The notes under the pieces: generated by a model | Database searches by the model: none | Told to the model about the DNA's origin: nothing | What the model saw: only the letters and a program-made list of their open reading frames with translations | From: Hermatobates lingyangjiaoensis | Lineage: Eukaryota > Arthropoda > Insecta > Hemiptera > Hermatobatidae | Direction: 5' to 3' | Assembly (NCBI GenBank): GCA_026182355.1 | Contig: JAPFBL010000255.1 | Span: 1,984,001 to 2,048,000, forward strand | DNA length: 64,000 bases | Made by a program: the position numbers and the translations under genes | Shown here: positions 63,480-64,000 of the stretch, one piece after another | How positions within the stretch are numbered: the first letter of the stretch is position 1 | Layout: every line of letters starts with the position of its first letter

Positions 63480-64000
63480 GAAGTTAGGTATACCATAGGA
63501 ACAGACTGACTTTTCTTTTAAAATAAGGACATGTAATTTTTGAATCTATTTGCCTTATTGAATACATATTTGAAATCAGTGCCCTTAAGTTTTGATCCAT
63601 TAAAGAAGTTTTTATTTATTTTAAAAAAGCATTACTTGTTTTATTTTGACATTGGTGGTATACACATTTGAATTTTAAAAAAATGATTCGATGGTACATT
63701 TTTGTAATATTGATGTAATAACTATTATAAGAATACATATTGATATAAGTCAATATATAAATATCTATTGACTTCTTGAATTTGTTTTTTTTTTTCAGTT
63801 GAAGTCCTGATATATTTTATATATGATAAGATAATATATAATTGATATAAATTATACTTGATAAATATATAATTACCTTTATTAATTAACTGTAATTGTA
63901 ATTTAAAAAGAAGAATATATCTATCCTGGTAGGAGGTTTTATTAATTCTCAATTAGTTGAACTTGAGAGGAGTAAGTTGATTTCTTCGTTTGAAATTTAG
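63480..64000. other. intergenic sequence at right edge
   Basis: AT-rich, nothing recognised. Confidence 0.35.

Overview
This is an AT-rich animal window with spliced genes, very long introns, (TA)n tracts and abundant retroelements. The protein genes point to an arthropod, most likely an insect: an ankyrin-TRPA channel of the insect pyrexia type, a uS9m mitoribosomal protein closest in wording to insect mRpS9, and tRNA-derived SINEs whose 3' end carries CCTAA units (the insect telomere word). No bacterial or organellar features were seen.

Three genes are supported. (1) mRpS9 (uS9m) runs on the + strand through at least seven exons from 623 to 39771. Its 5' end lies off the left edge, and one intron is about 31.9 kb (2877-34771). 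(2) An intronless TRPA channel gene (pyx-like, 36513-39056) sits on the same strand inside the next mRpS9 intron (34888-39207). Its C-terminal coiled coil appears to continue in another frame. (3) Mitochondrial arginyl-tRNA synthetase (RARS2) runs on the - strand in seven recognised exons from 48498 down to 40121. Only a short N-terminal exon was not found. mRpS9 and RARS2 converge tail to tail, with poly(A) signals about 240 bp apart, so two mitochondrial-translation genes are neighbours.

The 31.9 kb mRpS9 intron is a retroelement sink. From about 3.7 to 20.5 kb it holds several families of Penelope-like elements (PLEs: reverse transcriptase plus GIY-YIG endonuclease), a decayed R1-clade LINE, near-identical R1-clade LINE 3' tails (one inside a PLE with a visible target-site duplication), a local duplication of the whole cluster, and an odd A125-C69 homopolymer join. 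Two opposed SINE copies and older dispersed repeats follow. A degenerate hAT relic with an 8-bp target duplication lies in a RARS2 intron.

The main observation is a set of about 30 copies, in roughly nine sequence families, of a hammerhead-ribozyme-like motif (CUGANGA, stem II, GAAA, a 4-6 nt palindrome as stem III, then a closing stem I). They sit in the PLE pseudo-LTRs and in many short solo units beside (TA)n tracts. Stems I, II and III change between families while pairing is kept. They repeatedly occur as divergent inverted pairs (- copy left, + copy right) around cargo ranging from a few tens of bp to a 1.4 kb PLE ORF. Hammerheads in PLEs are established knowledge. The number of families side by side, the palindromic pairing, the family-wide loss of one core G in the largest family, and a second conserved hairpin downstream are the parts worth following up. 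The rest is AT-rich intronic or intergenic sequence with no recognised gene.
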